DNA of 23,035 nucleotides from a virus. The translations under genes and the position numbers were made by a program. Below are positions 1-8,093 of this stretch, piece by piece. The notes beneath the pieces were generated by a model. It saw only the letters and a list, made by a program, of their open reading frames with translations, did not search any database and was not told the origin of the DNA. The stretch is from positions 1 to 23,035 of the IMG/VR virus record IMGVR_UViG_3300037245_002249; one strand, given 5' to 3'. How positions within the stretch are numbered: position 1 is the stretch's first letter; every line of letters starts with the position of its first letter.

Positions 1-472
1 CACCACCACCTGCCAATCTGTACTCTGATTTATTCTGGTCGGCATACTCAGCTTTCAAAGTGAAGCTCGCCCCGGATTTATTGCAAAAGTGTCCTGTCCA
101 TCGAGTGGTCCCGGTATACCAGCCTATTTTCTCAGCATTGTAAGCAGGGGGAGCCGTATTTGTGAACGTAGGGACTACTGAGGCCCCGCCACCGGCTACA
201 ATCATCTGTAGGTATACAATACCGTTAATCAGGCCTCCCTCGTCTACAATGGCCGTGTCGGAGTCTGCAAGGTATAGAGAACCATCGACATCTAACAGAG
301 CGCCTTTAGCGACCTGAGGCCGTGTTGACCCGGAATTCCAGTTCGTCAGCCTGAAAATAGAAACGGAGCCACCGGCCCCTAGAAGTGTTTTTGCGTCCCG
401 GGTTACTAATGCGGCAAAGTTCGCATCGTTACCTGGGGCTGTTGTTGCGTTTGGTACTAATAATAGTGACAT
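1..472 (-). CDS. Partial tail-tip/fibre-like protein (N-terminal part)
   Basis: The ATG at 472-470 overlaps the stop of the upstream gene (TAATG), and the frame stays open to the window edge, giving about 157 residues (starting MSLLLVPNATTAPGND). It lies just after the tape measure and a minor tail protein, where siphophages encode tail-tip, baseplate or receptor-binding proteins. The visible part is rich in Gly, Ala, Ser and Thr and looks beta-structured. I see no catalytic motif. The product is incomplete, so the function is inferred from position only; it could be a fibre, a tip protein or a collar-type protein. Confidence 0.6.
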   Translation of the reverse strand, partial: MSLLLVPNATTAPGNDANFAALVTRDAKTLLGAGGSVSIFRLTNWNSGSTRPQVAKGALLDVDGSLYLADSDTAIVDEGGLINGIVYLQMIVAGGGASVVPTFTNTAPPAYNAEKIGWYTGTTRWTGHFCNKSGASFTLKAEYADQNKSEYRLAGGG

Positions 473-1218
473 TAAAAAGCCTCCCTGAAATCTAATGTAG
501 CGTCATAAAGCCCCGGAGTTCCGTCCAGGGCATAAGGAAAAGTATCTGATGTTATACGGCACCATTGCGGCCGGTTCAAAGGGTTCTCCATGAGTCCCTC
601 TCGCATAAACATTAAAACAGGATCAATACGACCGGTCGTTTTCCAGATAGTCCGGATTAAAAGCTTATCCGCTAAATCAAGCCCTGTGGCTCTCATTGAG
701 AAAAGGAATACTTCATACCCTTTCTGCCCGAACGGTTGGCCTGTGGCTGACTGTGTGGGATTGTCGACTAATTCAGAGGCGGGCTGAGAGGGGAAATCCA
801 CATAATCAATCTGAGTATAGATCCCGCAGTCTAAATAGCCTATCTGGATCTTATCAACATCTGGGTCAGTGATATCTATTACCCAGTATCTCCACTGTTG
901 AGTTGTTTCAAAGAACCAGACTTGATTTACCTCTGTATAAAGGGGAAGAGGTATAGTTGCCGCCGGGATCAAAGGGTCTGTATTTGAGTACCCGATTGTA
1001 ATAGTCGCATTCTCTGAAAGGTTTGTACCTACCAGGGAGAACATATTTATATCCTTGATATCAGCCCCAAAGTCTGCAATAATCTTTGTATTGTTCCCTG
1101 TAGACTCTGCATATCTGGAAAGTAAAAAGATCTGCATATTGGTTTCAGGCTTAAAGCTGGTCCTGTTTGTCATCGTGAGGGAGGCCGCTGTAATGTTATG
1201 GTCTGCGTTTATTCTCAT
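472..1218 (-). CDS. Minor tail protein downstream of tape measure
   Basis: A 248-residue protein. It starts with ATG 15 bases after the tape measure stop, behind a GGGGG-type ribosome binding site. The segment around residues 35-130 alternates hydrophobic and polar residues, with a WRYWVIDITDPD stretch and a following QIGYLDCG. That pattern resembles the jelly-roll (discoidin-like) fold often seen in phage tail-tip proteins. The position right after the tape measure is where distal tail proteins are usually encoded. Known of the family: such proteins cap the tail tube and bind receptor-binding proteins. Inferred: this one does the same. I do not recognise a named family with certainty. Confidence 0.6.
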   Translation of the reverse strand: MRINADHNITAASLTMTNRTSFKPETNMQIFLLSRYAESTGNNTKIIADFGADIKDINMFSLVGTNLSENATITIGYSNTDPLIPAATIPLPLYTEVNQVWFFETTQQWRYWVIDITDPDVDKIQIGYLDCGIYTQIDYVDFPSQPASELVDNPTQSATGQPFGQKGYEVFLFSMRATGLDLADKLLIRTIWKTTGRIDPVLMFMREGLMENPLNRPQWCRITSDTFPYALDGTPGLYDATLDFREAF

Positions 1219-1233
1219 GCTCTTATTATCCCC

Positions 1234-3198
1234 CTATCTAGCCTGTAGGACAAGCTGTCCTGTTCTGACACCATTATTAACCACATTTAGAATAGGCTTC
1301 TTATCAATATTCACAATGATTACCTGTGATCCTGCCCCTCCACCTCTTATCTGTTTAAGAAGGGATGTCTGATCATCTCTAGTTAATACCATTTCTGCAC
1401 TATTCAGATTTGCTGGTACATTATCTCCTGTAAAGCTGTTCCCTGGAACAATCCCACCCTCTTGAAATGAAGGGATAGGAGTACTTAATATTTTAATCTG
1501 CTGTGCTATCCCTGAAGCCAATACACCACCGGCATTTATGACATTTAGAGGGAAAGGTCCACCATCTACCAGGGTCTTTGTGAATGCTGCTCCTGAGTTT
1601 ATCCCTGCTGTTACTGCACTGGCTGCTTTCTGGGCTATCAATAGGCCCCGGCTCTCTACCCCTGCCGCTGCGAACAATTCAGACAATCCAGAGAATAGGC
1701 TTGTAGAAGATGCTAATTTCTGCTGATTTAATGTCTCTTCTGCGACTACAAGCTCTTGGTGATAAGCAAATAACGCTGCGTCTGCGTCTCTCTGCTCATC
1801 CAGGTTCTCTATATAGGCGTCTGTCCACTCGTCATCTGCTCCGATTAAATCACTAAAGGTTTCTTCATTGGTTGCTGTCAGGTCTTCCATCTGGTCCCGT
1901 AGACCTTCAAGGATTTCCGTCACTTTCGGAAGGGTGTTAACCGCTGTTTCTGCGTATTCTTCCCACATATCAATTTGCTGTTGAAGTAGGTCTATTTTCC
2001 CTTGTTCAGTCTTGGCATATTCATCATTCACAAGATCAAGATATTCATTCAGGGCTATTAGTCTTAGTGCTTCTTCCTCTAATGCGAGCTGAGCCCGTTC
2101 CTCTTCAAGCCTTGCTAAATCCTCTTCTGATCTAGCCAGAGCGTCTTTAGACTCTTTGTTTTTGATTAGAAAAAGGTCCTGAATCCCGTATGCTTCAATA
2201 AGTGCTGTGACTTTCGCTAATTCTTCATCAAGTCCTTTCCGATATCCAAGTGCTGCCCCTGCTATTTTCTCCGCTGTCAGTCTTGCCAATGTATCAGTAA
2301 GGGTCTGTAATGAGACTTCAGAATCCAGCGTTCCATCCCCTAAGTCTTTTATTACACTATTTACATTGTTCGCTTCTGTAACTGCATCAGCAAAGGCTCT
2401 GGTTAAATCACCGAAAACCGTAGTCATCTGGGTCGCTATCGGCAGGAGGTTCTGTCCCAGTGCTACAGAGAGGTCATCTACTGCGGCAGCTGCAATGCGC
2501 TGTTGGTTGGCGAATGATTCACTTGATCTTGCGAAATCCCCTATAGCATTCTGTGATTGTTCCTGAGCTATCTGGAGAGTGGCAAAGGCTTTGGCCTGTC
2601 TCTCTGTTTCAAAGGTTAATCCGGCCTGAGTGTTTTCAAGTACTTTGGCTTTAACATCTACATCAAGAATTGATATTCCCAGGGCCTTAACAGATTCTCG
2701 TTCTCCAAGTAATGCCTTTGTGAGTGCCTGGGATGCTCCTTCTGCACCTCCTGAGAAGTTTGTGAAAGAAGCAAGGTCGACAGCCAACTTGTTTACTTCT
2801 GTAGATAGATCAAGGGCCGACTCCTGAGTGAAGCCAAACCCTGTTAATAAATCGCCTGTGTCTGATAGGAGTGTCCGGGCTGCTGTGGATGATAACCCAA
2901 AGTTAGTGGATAGATCTGTGGCCGACTCTTCTGCTGCAATAGCTATGTCTCTGAAAACAACATCGAACTTATTTCTGGTTTCCTCTGCATCAGAAGCAGC
3001 AAGGATAAGCTCTTTTGATACTTTGGCTATTCCGGCAACAGCTGCTACGGCAAATCCTGTGGTGATAATCTTCCCAAGGTTGGAGAACTTCTGACCAAGG
3101 GTCTTGACCTGTTTCTCGGTCTTCTTAGCACCCTTGTCAAACTTCTTTGTGTCTGCTTCAATTTCCCAAAATAGGGTCCCTATCTTTTGTTCTGCCAT
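1234..3198 (-). CDS. Tail tape measure protein
   Basis: A 654-residue protein, the longest in the window. The N-terminus is typical of phage tape measures: a short beta start (IGTLFWEIEADTKKFDKG), a charged helix, then a hydrophobic helix at about residues 42-60. Long Ala/Glu/Leu-rich helices with coiled-coil character follow to about residue 480. A second hydrophobic, Gly/Ala-rich stretch lies at roughly 530-575, and the end is beta-rich. In siphophages the tape measure fills the tail tube, sets its length and is released on infection; at about 1.5 angstrom per residue this size would suit a tail near 100 nm. The ATG overlaps the stop of the frameshifted chaperone ORF (TAATG), the expected neighbour. 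No peptidase or lysozyme domain is evident. Confidence 0.93.
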   Translation of the reverse strand: MAEQKIGTLFWEIEADTKKFDKGAKKTEKQVKTLGQKFSNLGKIITTGFAVAAVAGIAKVSKELILAASDAEETRNKFDVVFRDIAIAAEESATDLSTNFGLSSTAARTLLSDTGDLLTGFGFTQESALDLSTEVNKLAVDLASFTNFSGGAEGASQALTKALLGERESVKALGISILDVDVKAKVLENTQAGLTFETERQAKAFATLQIAQEQSQNAIGDFARSSESFANQQRIAAAAVDDLSVALGQNLLPIATQMTTVFGDLTRAFADAVTEANNVNSVIKDLGDGTLDSEVSLQTLTDTLARLTAEKIAGAALGYRKGLDEELAKVTALIEAYGIQDLFLIKNKESKDALARSEEDLARLEEERAQLALEEEALRLIALNEYLDLVNDEYAKTEQGKIDLLQQQIDMWEEYAETAVNTLPKVTEILEGLRDQMEDLTATNEETFSDLIGADDEWTDAYIENLDEQRDADAALFAYHQELVVAEETLNQQKLASSTSLFSGLSELFAAAGVESRGLLIAQKAASAVTAGINSGAAFTKTLVDGGPFPLNVINAGGVLASGIAQQIKILSTPIPSFQEGGIVPGNSFTGDNVPANLNSAEMVLTRDDQTSLLKQIRGGGAGSQVIIVNIDKKPILNVVNNGVRTGQLVLQAR

Positions 3199-3931
3199 TA
3201 GTTCCCCGCTTTTTTAAAGGCTATATAGTTCGCCATGAACTCGTCACTACCCTTTTCTATCCATATTTGATCTACAACTTCTTTCGGGACATTTAGTAGG
3301 CTAATAGCATTTGTAACATCAACAATATCCATATCCATGTAATATTCTTCTTTGCTGATGTTACTTTCATTTTTAAGGGTCGCAATTAGCTTGGATTCAT
3401 CGAAGTCGTATTCACTTTTTTTTTACCTTGGCTCATGTCTTTTGTGACTGCCATAGATAAAAACTTCCATACCGTGGAAGCCTCAGTTTTGCCGTTCCAG
3501 AACTTGTATTCAAACAGTTCCTTGTCCGTATTCCCGTTGTCTTCCAAAATAGTCTTTATCAAAGAAAACCGGTCATTCATAACGTCTTTATGATTCCCGG
3601 CTTTGATCTTCTTTTTTATCTCCATTATCTCAAGCTTTATCGGCCTGACTTCTGCTCTCTTTGCCTTGTTATCTTCATGCCTTAACATAAAAATATCTTT
3701 TGATGTTAACCCAGGAGCATCCAGCCCCTCGCATGGCCTTGATATGATCCATCCCATATCTTCTGTTTTCATCTGTATTTCTTCTTGAAGATCCACAGCA
3801 TCAGACAACTCTTCTGCAATTATGTTGTATCTCCTGATAACATCGTTACTAATAAAATCAACTCTTACTCTCTTCTGTAATTCTTCCCCACGCTCATTAT
3901 ATGGGACCCCGATTTCTATCTTCTGTTTCAT
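3198..3931 (-). CDS. Tail assembly chaperone, frameshifted (GT-like) form
   Basis: If ribosomes slip -1 on the A9 run at 3416-3424, reading continues as AGT GAA TAC GAC and stays open for 72 codons to a TAA at 3200-3198. The product is 244 residues: 172 from frame 0 plus a 72-residue extension containing SKEEYYMDMDIVD and ending IAFKKAGN. The extension has no good start or ribosome binding site of its own, and its stop overlaps the tape measure start (TAATG). This is the layout of the lambda G/GT system, where a small fraction of ribosomes make the long form that binds both tape measure and tube protein. The frame and the A9 run are seen; the slippage itself is inferred from the family. Confidence 0.8.
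3386..3931 (-). CDS. Tail assembly chaperone, short (G-like) form
   Basis: A 181-residue protein between the tail tube and tape measure genes, the conserved position of the lambda G / G-T type tail assembly chaperone. It is mostly helical and highly charged, with no enzyme motif. Its ribosome binding site is strong (AAGGAGG in front of the ATG at 3931) and directly follows a terminator-like hairpin. The last codons before its stop contain nine consecutive A residues (GGT AAA AAA AAA GTG), after which only nine more residues are read in frame 0. Chaperones of this class coat the tape measure before tube assembly. Function is inferred from position, size and the frameshift site. Confidence 0.85.
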   Translation of the reverse strand: MKQKIEIGVPYNERGEELQKRVRVDFISNDVIRRYNIIAEELSDAVDLQEEIQMKTEDMGWIISRPCEGLDAPGLTSKDIFMLRHEDNKAKRAEVRPIKLEIMEIKKKIKAGNHKDVMNDRFSLIKTILEDNGNTDKELFEYKFWNGKTEASTVWKFLSMAVTKDMSQGKKKVNTTSMNPS

Positions 3932-3944
3932 CTCCTACCTCCTT

Positions 3945-3981
3945 AAAAAGAGGGCAGCCGGAAGGAGGACCGGCCACCCTC
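3945..3981 (-). terminator. Hairpin plus T5 after tail tube gene
   Basis: On the minus strand GAGGG-TG-GCCGG, an 8-nt loop, then CCGGC-TG-CCCTC are followed at once by TTTTT. The stem has ten pairs in two blocks with a symmetric internal loop. It lies right after the tail tube stop and right before the AAGGAGG of the chaperone gene. It probably terminates part of the transcripts, because downstream genes of the operon must still be expressed. Confidence 0.8.
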
Positions 3982-3988
3982 GGAACAC

Positions 3989-4819
3989 TTATACTGAAAT
4001 TGGATCTCCCTGGTAGATACTAAAAAGCTGCTTACCTAGATCCAGGGTTGCATCTGGGTTGGCTGTAAATGCGGCATTCCATTCATCCATAATATTGGCG
4101 GCAAGAGAACCCTGTTTTGTAAGAACAAGAGAACCCGGGTCCAGGTTTGTTTTGAAAAACTTTGCTTCATAATCAAAAAGAGTAAAAGCAACATCTGTGT
4201 AATGTCTGACTCTCAGAATGAAAGGGACAAGTGTCTGAGATGCTGAACCAGAGAATAGAGTGCTTCCGGCAGCAGGAGTATAGTCATAATCTACAACTAC
4301 ATCCTGAGAAGTGGTTGTTACACCTGAACCGAACAGCATAACAGCCCAGCCGCCCTGTACTTCAACCATTTCATATTCATCACCGAGGACAAATGCGCCA
4401 TCAGTTCCACCGGTTACGCTGTTGATTGTCTGTACGGTTCCATCTCCGTTCTGACCGTCAAGGATAACAGCTACATTCTTTTCCCAGGTATCGCTTACTA
4501 GGGTATCCTCTGCTCCTGCAACGGGAGTGGCCGCTGTGACTTCTCTGGTAATAAGACCACCTGAAATAAACGCAAGAGCTTCTGTGTCCCAGGTTCTGAG
4601 CCCTGTGGGGGCTATTGCTACAGACTGATCTTTAGCATCCAGGGGAGGATCTTCTGCGTTCCCATTCTCTACCAAAGGAGCAGAATAGTTGTGTGTGAAA
4701 GACAGGCCATCTGCCATTACACCAAGGTCAAAGTAATTAGATTCACCATCTGCCAGAACATCAAGCCTGACACCAGCCGGGGTGCTATATCCCGTTTTTA
4801 GGGTTTGGTAAGTTGCCAT
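3989..4819 (-). CDS. Major tail tube protein
   Basis: A 276-residue protein, acidic and rich in Gly, Ala, Thr and Val, as expected of a beta-barrel tube subunit. It starts MATYQTLKTGYSTPAGVRLD and lies between the tail terminator and chaperone genes, the standard site of the major tail protein in siphophages. Known role: it polymerises as stacked hexameric rings around the tape measure. A terminator-like hairpin follows its stop, as after the capsid gene, which fits a product needed in many copies. The ATG overlaps the upstream stop (TAATG). The identification rests on size, composition and position rather than on a residue signature. Confidence 0.82.
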   Translation of the reverse strand: MATYQTLKTGYSTPAGVRLDVLADGESNYFDLGVMADGLSFTHNYSAPLVENGNAEDPPLDAKDQSVAIAPTGLRTWDTEALAFISGGLITREVTAATPVAGAEDTLVSDTWEKNVAVILDGQNGDGTVQTINSVTGGTDGAFVLGDEYEMVEVQGGWAVMLFGSGVTTTSQDVVVDYDYTPAAGSTLFSGSASQTLVPFILRVRHYTDVAFTLFDYEAKFFKTNLDPGSLVLTKQGSLAANIMDEWNAAFTANPDATLDLGKQLFSIYQGDPISV

Positions 4820-5214
4820 TAGTCTAACTCCTTTACTGCCTTAACAGTAACAGTGACAGGCATATTATATGAATCGTTCTCATCTTCAGGGGCTATGATT
4901 CCATTTGTAATGCAATAGAATCTACCACCGTCAAACGGGACGATATTTAACGCATCTATGAGAGCAGATGCAAGCTCTTTTGTCTCTCCCTCTGTGGGAG
5001 CTCTGCAATTAACAGTAATATCATTACTTAAATAATCTGATGTTTTATCAACAGGAACAGCAGTATAAATGCTCGCTGTTGTATCTTCTATTGTCCATTC
5101 TATCGGCTCTACAATCCCGACAACCAATGCCTTTGATGCTCCCCATGAAGAAAGCATGTTATAGAAAGTAGAATCATCTTTAAGCGTTGTATACAGCGTA
5201 AACTCTCCGTTCAT
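4819..5214 (-). CDS. Tail terminator / tail completion protein
   Basis: A 131-residue protein directly upstream of the tail tube gene, where gpU or SPP1 gp17-type tail terminators are encoded. The pattern is alpha/beta: an N-terminal helix region (LKDDSTFYNMLSSW), strands, a helix around ETKELASALIDAL, then GGRFYCITNG and a final strand MPVTVTVKAVKEL. Proteins of this class cap the finished tube and join it to the head. The start overlaps the stop of the preceding gene by four bases (ATGA). Assigned by position and secondary-structure pattern. Confidence 0.62.
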   Translation of the reverse strand: MNGEFTLYTTLKDDSTFYNMLSSWGASKALVVGIVEPIEWTIEDTTASIYTAVPVDKTSDYLSNDITVNCRAPTEGETKELASALIDALNIVPFDGGRFYCITNGIIAPEDENDSYNMPVTVTVKAVKELD

Positions 5215-5546
5215 CTGATCACCTTAAGCCCTACAGTCCATACTTCGTCCTGTTCGCCTACGTTATCAATGGAATCTATGGTGTATTCAACTCCCGCATA
5301 TACCAGCTTTCCATCTTCTACCATCCCGCCGACCTCTTCCGCTGCAAATACCTTTGTAACATCAGTAGCCCATGTCTGGGAAAAATACCGTTCTGCTGCT
5401 GAGGCTGTGTACATTACTCCTTTAACTGCATCTGAATTCACAGGGGACCCGTTTTCTGCCATTCCTGTTGAGGCATTGGGGGCGCTTGTGTATACCCTTG
5501 GAATTGCTGATTTTTGCCATGGTGCAAAATACTGGTTTATGCTCAT
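5211..5546 (-). CDS. Head closure (stopper)-like protein
   Basis: A 111-residue protein with a strand-rich second half (KVFAAEEVGG...GKLVYAGVEYTIDSIDN...WTVGLKVIR), matching the small beta-barrel of head-closure/stopper proteins such as SPP1 gp16. The set of connector, gp10-like protein, this gene, tail terminator and tail tube is the normal composition of a siphophage neck cluster. A stopper closes the portal channel after packaging and offers the docking face for the tail. The start overlaps the upstream stop. Alternative: another neck component such as an adaptor. Confidence 0.58.
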   Translation of the reverse strand: MSINQYFAPWQKSAIPRVYTSAPNASTGMAENGSPVNSDAVKGVMYTASAAERYFSQTWATDVTKVFAAEEVGGMVEDGKLVYAGVEYTIDSIDNVGEQDEVWTVGLKVIR

Positions 5547-5962
5547 CCTACAAACCCCGCTGAGAGTCTTAGTAAATGCTCTTGTACTGTGTCAAACATA
5601 GCCTTTGCTACAGCCCTTTGATGCCCTGTGTTATTAACAACGATATCAACCGCCGGTCTGAGGTACGGTTTTGCAGCCATCTTTCTTGTTCCATATTCTT
5701 GATATATCGAATATAAAAGTCCACTCCCTACAACGGCAGAAAGACCCGAAGGCCTTTTATTTAACTGTGGGCCATCTGTATGGCCTCCTGACTCTTTAGA
5801 TGTTTTCCACATTATGGAGCCTTTTAGTTGCCCTTTATCCACTGGAGCCAACGCTTTTGCCTGGGTTGCTACTTTAATAACAGTCTTAAGCATGGCTTTC
5901 TCAGTCCCTTGTTTATTGGCTTTGATTGCTTGGGGTACAAATGACACAACTTTTACACTCAT
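5543..5962 (-). CDS. HK97 gp10-like neck/tail protein
   Basis: A 139-residue protein that fits the HK97 gp10 family well: an N-terminal basic helix (MLKTVIKVATQAKALAPVDK), the signature APVDKGQLKGSI at about residues 40-51, then a strand with YSIYQEYGTRKM and AKPYLRPAVD, followed by a C-terminal helix. Family members sit at the head-tail junction. The start overlaps the connector stop (TAATG). Among the neck genes this has the clearest sequence signature. Confidence 0.83.
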   Translation of the reverse strand: MSVKVVSFVPQAIKANKQGTEKAMLKTVIKVATQAKALAPVDKGQLKGSIMWKTSKESGGHTDGPQLNKRPSGLSAVVGSGLLYSIYQEYGTRKMAAKPYLRPAVDIVVNNTGHQRAVAKAMFDTVQEHLLRLSAGFVG

Positions 5963-6645
5963 TAGAGCCCCCTCTGGAACCGGGGGAGTCCTTTAGAGAA
6001 CCATGCGGGCATCCCGGTCTTACCATCTATTTTCTGATCTGATGTACTGAACGATACAGAAAGAGGCCCTACAGACCTTGATGCGAGCCCTGTCCCTGGT
6101 AAAGTGGTAGATGTTCCATTGATTAAATACTGGATTCCTTTTGCAATAATGTCCTGATACCCGATTGATATGCCACCAGTCAGAATTGACCCCGCCTGTG
6201 TCGCTGTAGCGGCCTCAGACAGTTCTATGAAGGTAACATGGTAATCTGTACCACTTATAGTAACAGACGCTCCATTGGACGTTATATCGACTATATGAGC
6301 ATCAGCAGGGATGTTGTCTCCCTCTATCAATTGCCCTGGTTCCAGGAACTCCGAAATATCAGTGAAGATAAACGGGTTATTTATCCCGGATACCGCCCTC
6401 CAATCCCAACCAGACCGGAAAGATCTGTAAAGACTGTTTGTATTGAAGTCAGAAACGAGCTCATAGACACTGATGAACTCTGAATCAAGGGTAGTATCTC
6501 CACCGAACTTGTAATTATAGGTGTTATTTGTTGTCAGTTTTACCTTTGCATCTATAATTGGAAGCTTTGCAGTAATAGCTGCATCTGATGCTGTATCAGT
6601 TATACCAAGCAATTCTTTTGTTTTAGCCAGTGTTATTACGATCAT
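5962..6645 (-). CDS. Head-tail connector (adaptor)
   Basis: A 227-residue protein. The N-terminus (LAKTKELLGITDTASDAAITAKLPIIDAKV) has the helical pattern of gp6/gp15-type adaptors that dock under the portal, and the C-terminus (GYQDIIAKGIQYLI, then GPLSVSFS and GMPAWFSKGLPRFQRG) is also typical. The family is usually 100-130 residues. Here about 90 extra residues at roughly 55-150, rich in strands, are inserted in the middle and may form a separate beta domain exposed on the neck. The start overlaps the upstream stop by four bases (ATGA). Confidence 0.72.
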   Translation of the reverse strand: MIVITLAKTKELLGITDTASDAAITAKLPIIDAKVKLTTNNTYNYKFGGDTTLDSEFISVYELVSDFNTNSLYRSFRSGWDWRAVSGINNPFIFTDISEFLEPGQLIEGDNIPADAHIVDITSNGASVTISGTDYHVTFIELSEAATATQAGSILTGGISIGYQDIIAKGIQYLINGTSTTLPGTGLASRSVGPLSVSFSTSDQKIDGKTGMPAWFSKGLPRFQRGL

Positions 6646-7187
6646 TCTTCTATCCAGCTGAACGTGCGCCCGATTGCTACATCAGCCCCGTTTGTGTTTG
6701 TGACTCTGATCAAAAGCAATAGACCTTTATCCACTTCAAAGGGCAAACCAGTAGAGGTAGTGGCCCCTGTATCGCCCTGTACAGCGGATGTGGCTGTTAC
6801 TAACTGCCCTGCAATCCTAACACCGTCACCGGTTATTGTTGGGGCTACATATAATTTACTTTTTGCAGCGTCACCGCCAGACCGTCTATTAAATGTAACC
6901 AGCTCAGTACCATTTGCTGAAACGGTTGTTCCTACGAAATACTCTACCGTCACAGGCCCTGCGGTTGCATTGAATATCGGGTTTTCTGCTACGACATGAT
7001 CGCATGTGCATCCAGTAGGGTCTAAAAGATAGTTGATTATTTCTGATTCGCCTACACCCAAAGTATAGTCTGCATGAGTGAATGATTTCCCGTTAACAAA
7101 TGCGTCCTCTCCGGGGGTCACTGTCTTAATAGCATCTGCTCTGCTAAAGCTTCTACTTAATACTTCTACTGCCTTGGCTATGCTCAT
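6642..7187 (-). CDS. Putative virion decoration protein B (paralog of next gene)
   Basis: A 181-residue protein of unknown family. The second half looks like a beta-sandwich: VTVEYFVGTTVSANGTELVTFNRRSG, later LLLLIRVTNTNGADV and a final TFSWIEE. The upstream neighbour (7184-7744) has the same order of elements (VDIKLREGDTFSAGSAVTPINRNR, then NYVITITPDDTTTVV and LSLFWYEENKG), so the two look like diverged tandem paralogs. A CTCDHV segment lies near residue 58. The position in the head region suggests a capsid surface or vertex protein; this is inference. The start overlaps the upstream stop (ATGA). Confidence 0.55.
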   Translation of the reverse strand: MSIAKAVEVLSRSFSRADAIKTVTPGEDAFVNGKSFTHADYTLGVGESEIINYLLDPTGCTCDHVVAENPIFNATAGPVTVEYFVGTTVSANGTELVTFNRRSGGDAAKSKLYVAPTITGDGVRIAGQLVTATSAVQGDTGATTSTGLPFEVDKGLLLLIRVTNTNGADVAIGRTFSWIEE

Positions 7188-7744
7188 GAGTCTATCCCCT
7201 TATTTTCTTCATACCAGAATAAAGAGAGAACAACGGTTGTTGTGTCATCTGGGGTTATGGTGATTACGTAATTTGTGTCCTGTGCTAATACAAGTTCTTG
7301 CTCTGCCCCTGCCCCGCCTCCTGATACTGCTACCGGATTGCCTGAAGTCCCTATTCCTGTTTGCTGTATAACTGTACCGGCGGGTGTTGCTGTTGCATTC
7401 GTTACCATTGTCTGCATATTTGTGGTATTTGTAGCCAGTCTATTCCTATTTATTGGGGTTACTGCTGAGCCTGCTGAAAAGGTATCCCCTTCTCTTAGTT
7501 TAATATCGACATAGTTTGCGCTTGAGGTAATCCCTATAGGACGCCAATGGATAAACTTGCCACTTGATACAGAAGGAGTAGTGAAGGCTATATCATACGC
7601 TGATGCAACGTCAGTCACCTCTATAATTGCCGTGAACGCTATCCCATCATGGATATATGCATGATCAGAACTTATTGAAGCCTGGAAGCCTGTTAACCCT
7701 TCCTGACCCTGTGACATTATCTGTGTCTGTTTATCTTGGCCCAT
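7184..7744 (-). CDS. Putative virion decoration protein A
   Basis: A 186-residue protein of unknown family. After a polar start come likely strands (FQASISSDHAYIHDGIAFTAIIEVTD) and a predicted jelly-roll with FIHWRPIGI and VDIKLREGDTFSAG. A low-complexity Gly/Ala stretch (VAVSGGGAGAEQE) precedes the last strands. The architecture matches the following gene, with which it shares the (T/V)FSxxxxxTxxNRxx region and an aromatic C-terminal strand. The ribosome binding site GAAGG lies in the last codons of the upstream gene. Proposed role: a subunit displayed on the capsid. No direct proof in the sequence. Confidence 0.55.
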   Translation of the reverse strand: MGQDKQTQIMSQGQEGLTGFQASISSDHAYIHDGIAFTAIIEVTDVASAYDIAFTTPSVSSGKFIHWRPIGITSSANYVDIKLREGDTFSAGSAVTPINRNRLATNTTNMQTMVTNATATPAGTVIQQTGIGTSGNPVAVSGGGAGAEQELVLAQDTNYVITITPDDTTTVVLSLFWYEENKGIDS

Positions 7745-7747
7745 ATT

Positions 7748-8050
7748 TCAACCTTCAAGAAGCCCTATTAGGACGTCTTTTTTGTCTCTTGGATTATATT
7801 CAATTTTAGCCTCATCAAGTAAGGCTATGATTTCTTTCTTGGTTTTCTCTGGTTCTGTAGGCTGTTCTATTACAGCAGGTTTTTCGTCTACAGCTGGTTT
7901 TTCTTCGCTGATAAGCGCTACTGTTGGGATCTCTTTTAAAAGCCGGATTACCCTGGCATCGTCTGTTTCATATAGTCCTTTGTTGAACTTACATAATGGC
8001 TTATTCTTCTCTTTATCCCATACAATCCCGGTTCCCTTAAAAATAGTCAT
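7748..8050 (-). CDS. Small head-region protein with C-terminal HeH/LEM-like domain
   Basis: A 100-residue protein in three parts. Residues 1-45 form a small alpha/beta unit (FKGTGIVWDKEKNKPLCKF, KGLYETDD). Residues 46-68 are a linker with a tandem EKPAV repeat and many Pro and Glu. Residues 69-100 (KKEIIALLDEAKIEYNPRDK and onward) resemble the helix-extended-loop-helix (HeH/LEM-like) domain that ends many phage head proteins of this size. Such proteins are common between capsid and connector genes; their role is unclear. The start follows AAAGGAG. A terminator-like hairpin lies just upstream. Confidence 0.65.
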   Translation of the reverse strand: MTIFKGTGIVWDKEKNKPLCKFNKGLYETDDARVIRLLKEIPTVALISEEKPAVDEKPAVIEQPTEPEKTKKEIIALLDEAKIEYNPRDKKDVLIGLLEG

Positions 8051-8062
8051 GATATCTCCTTT

Positions 8063-8087
8063 AAAATAAGGCGATCAGAAGACCGCC
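8063..8087 (-). terminator. Hairpin plus TTATTTT after LamG-like gene
   Basis: On the minus strand GGCGGTC, loop TTCT, GATCGCC form seven pairs including one G-U, followed by TTATTTT. The G-U pair exists only in the minus-strand RNA. It lies six bases after the LamG-like gene and before the ribosome binding site of the next gene. The stem is strong and the T-tract imperfect, so partial termination is likely. Confidence 0.65.
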
Positions 8088-8093
8088 CTATAT

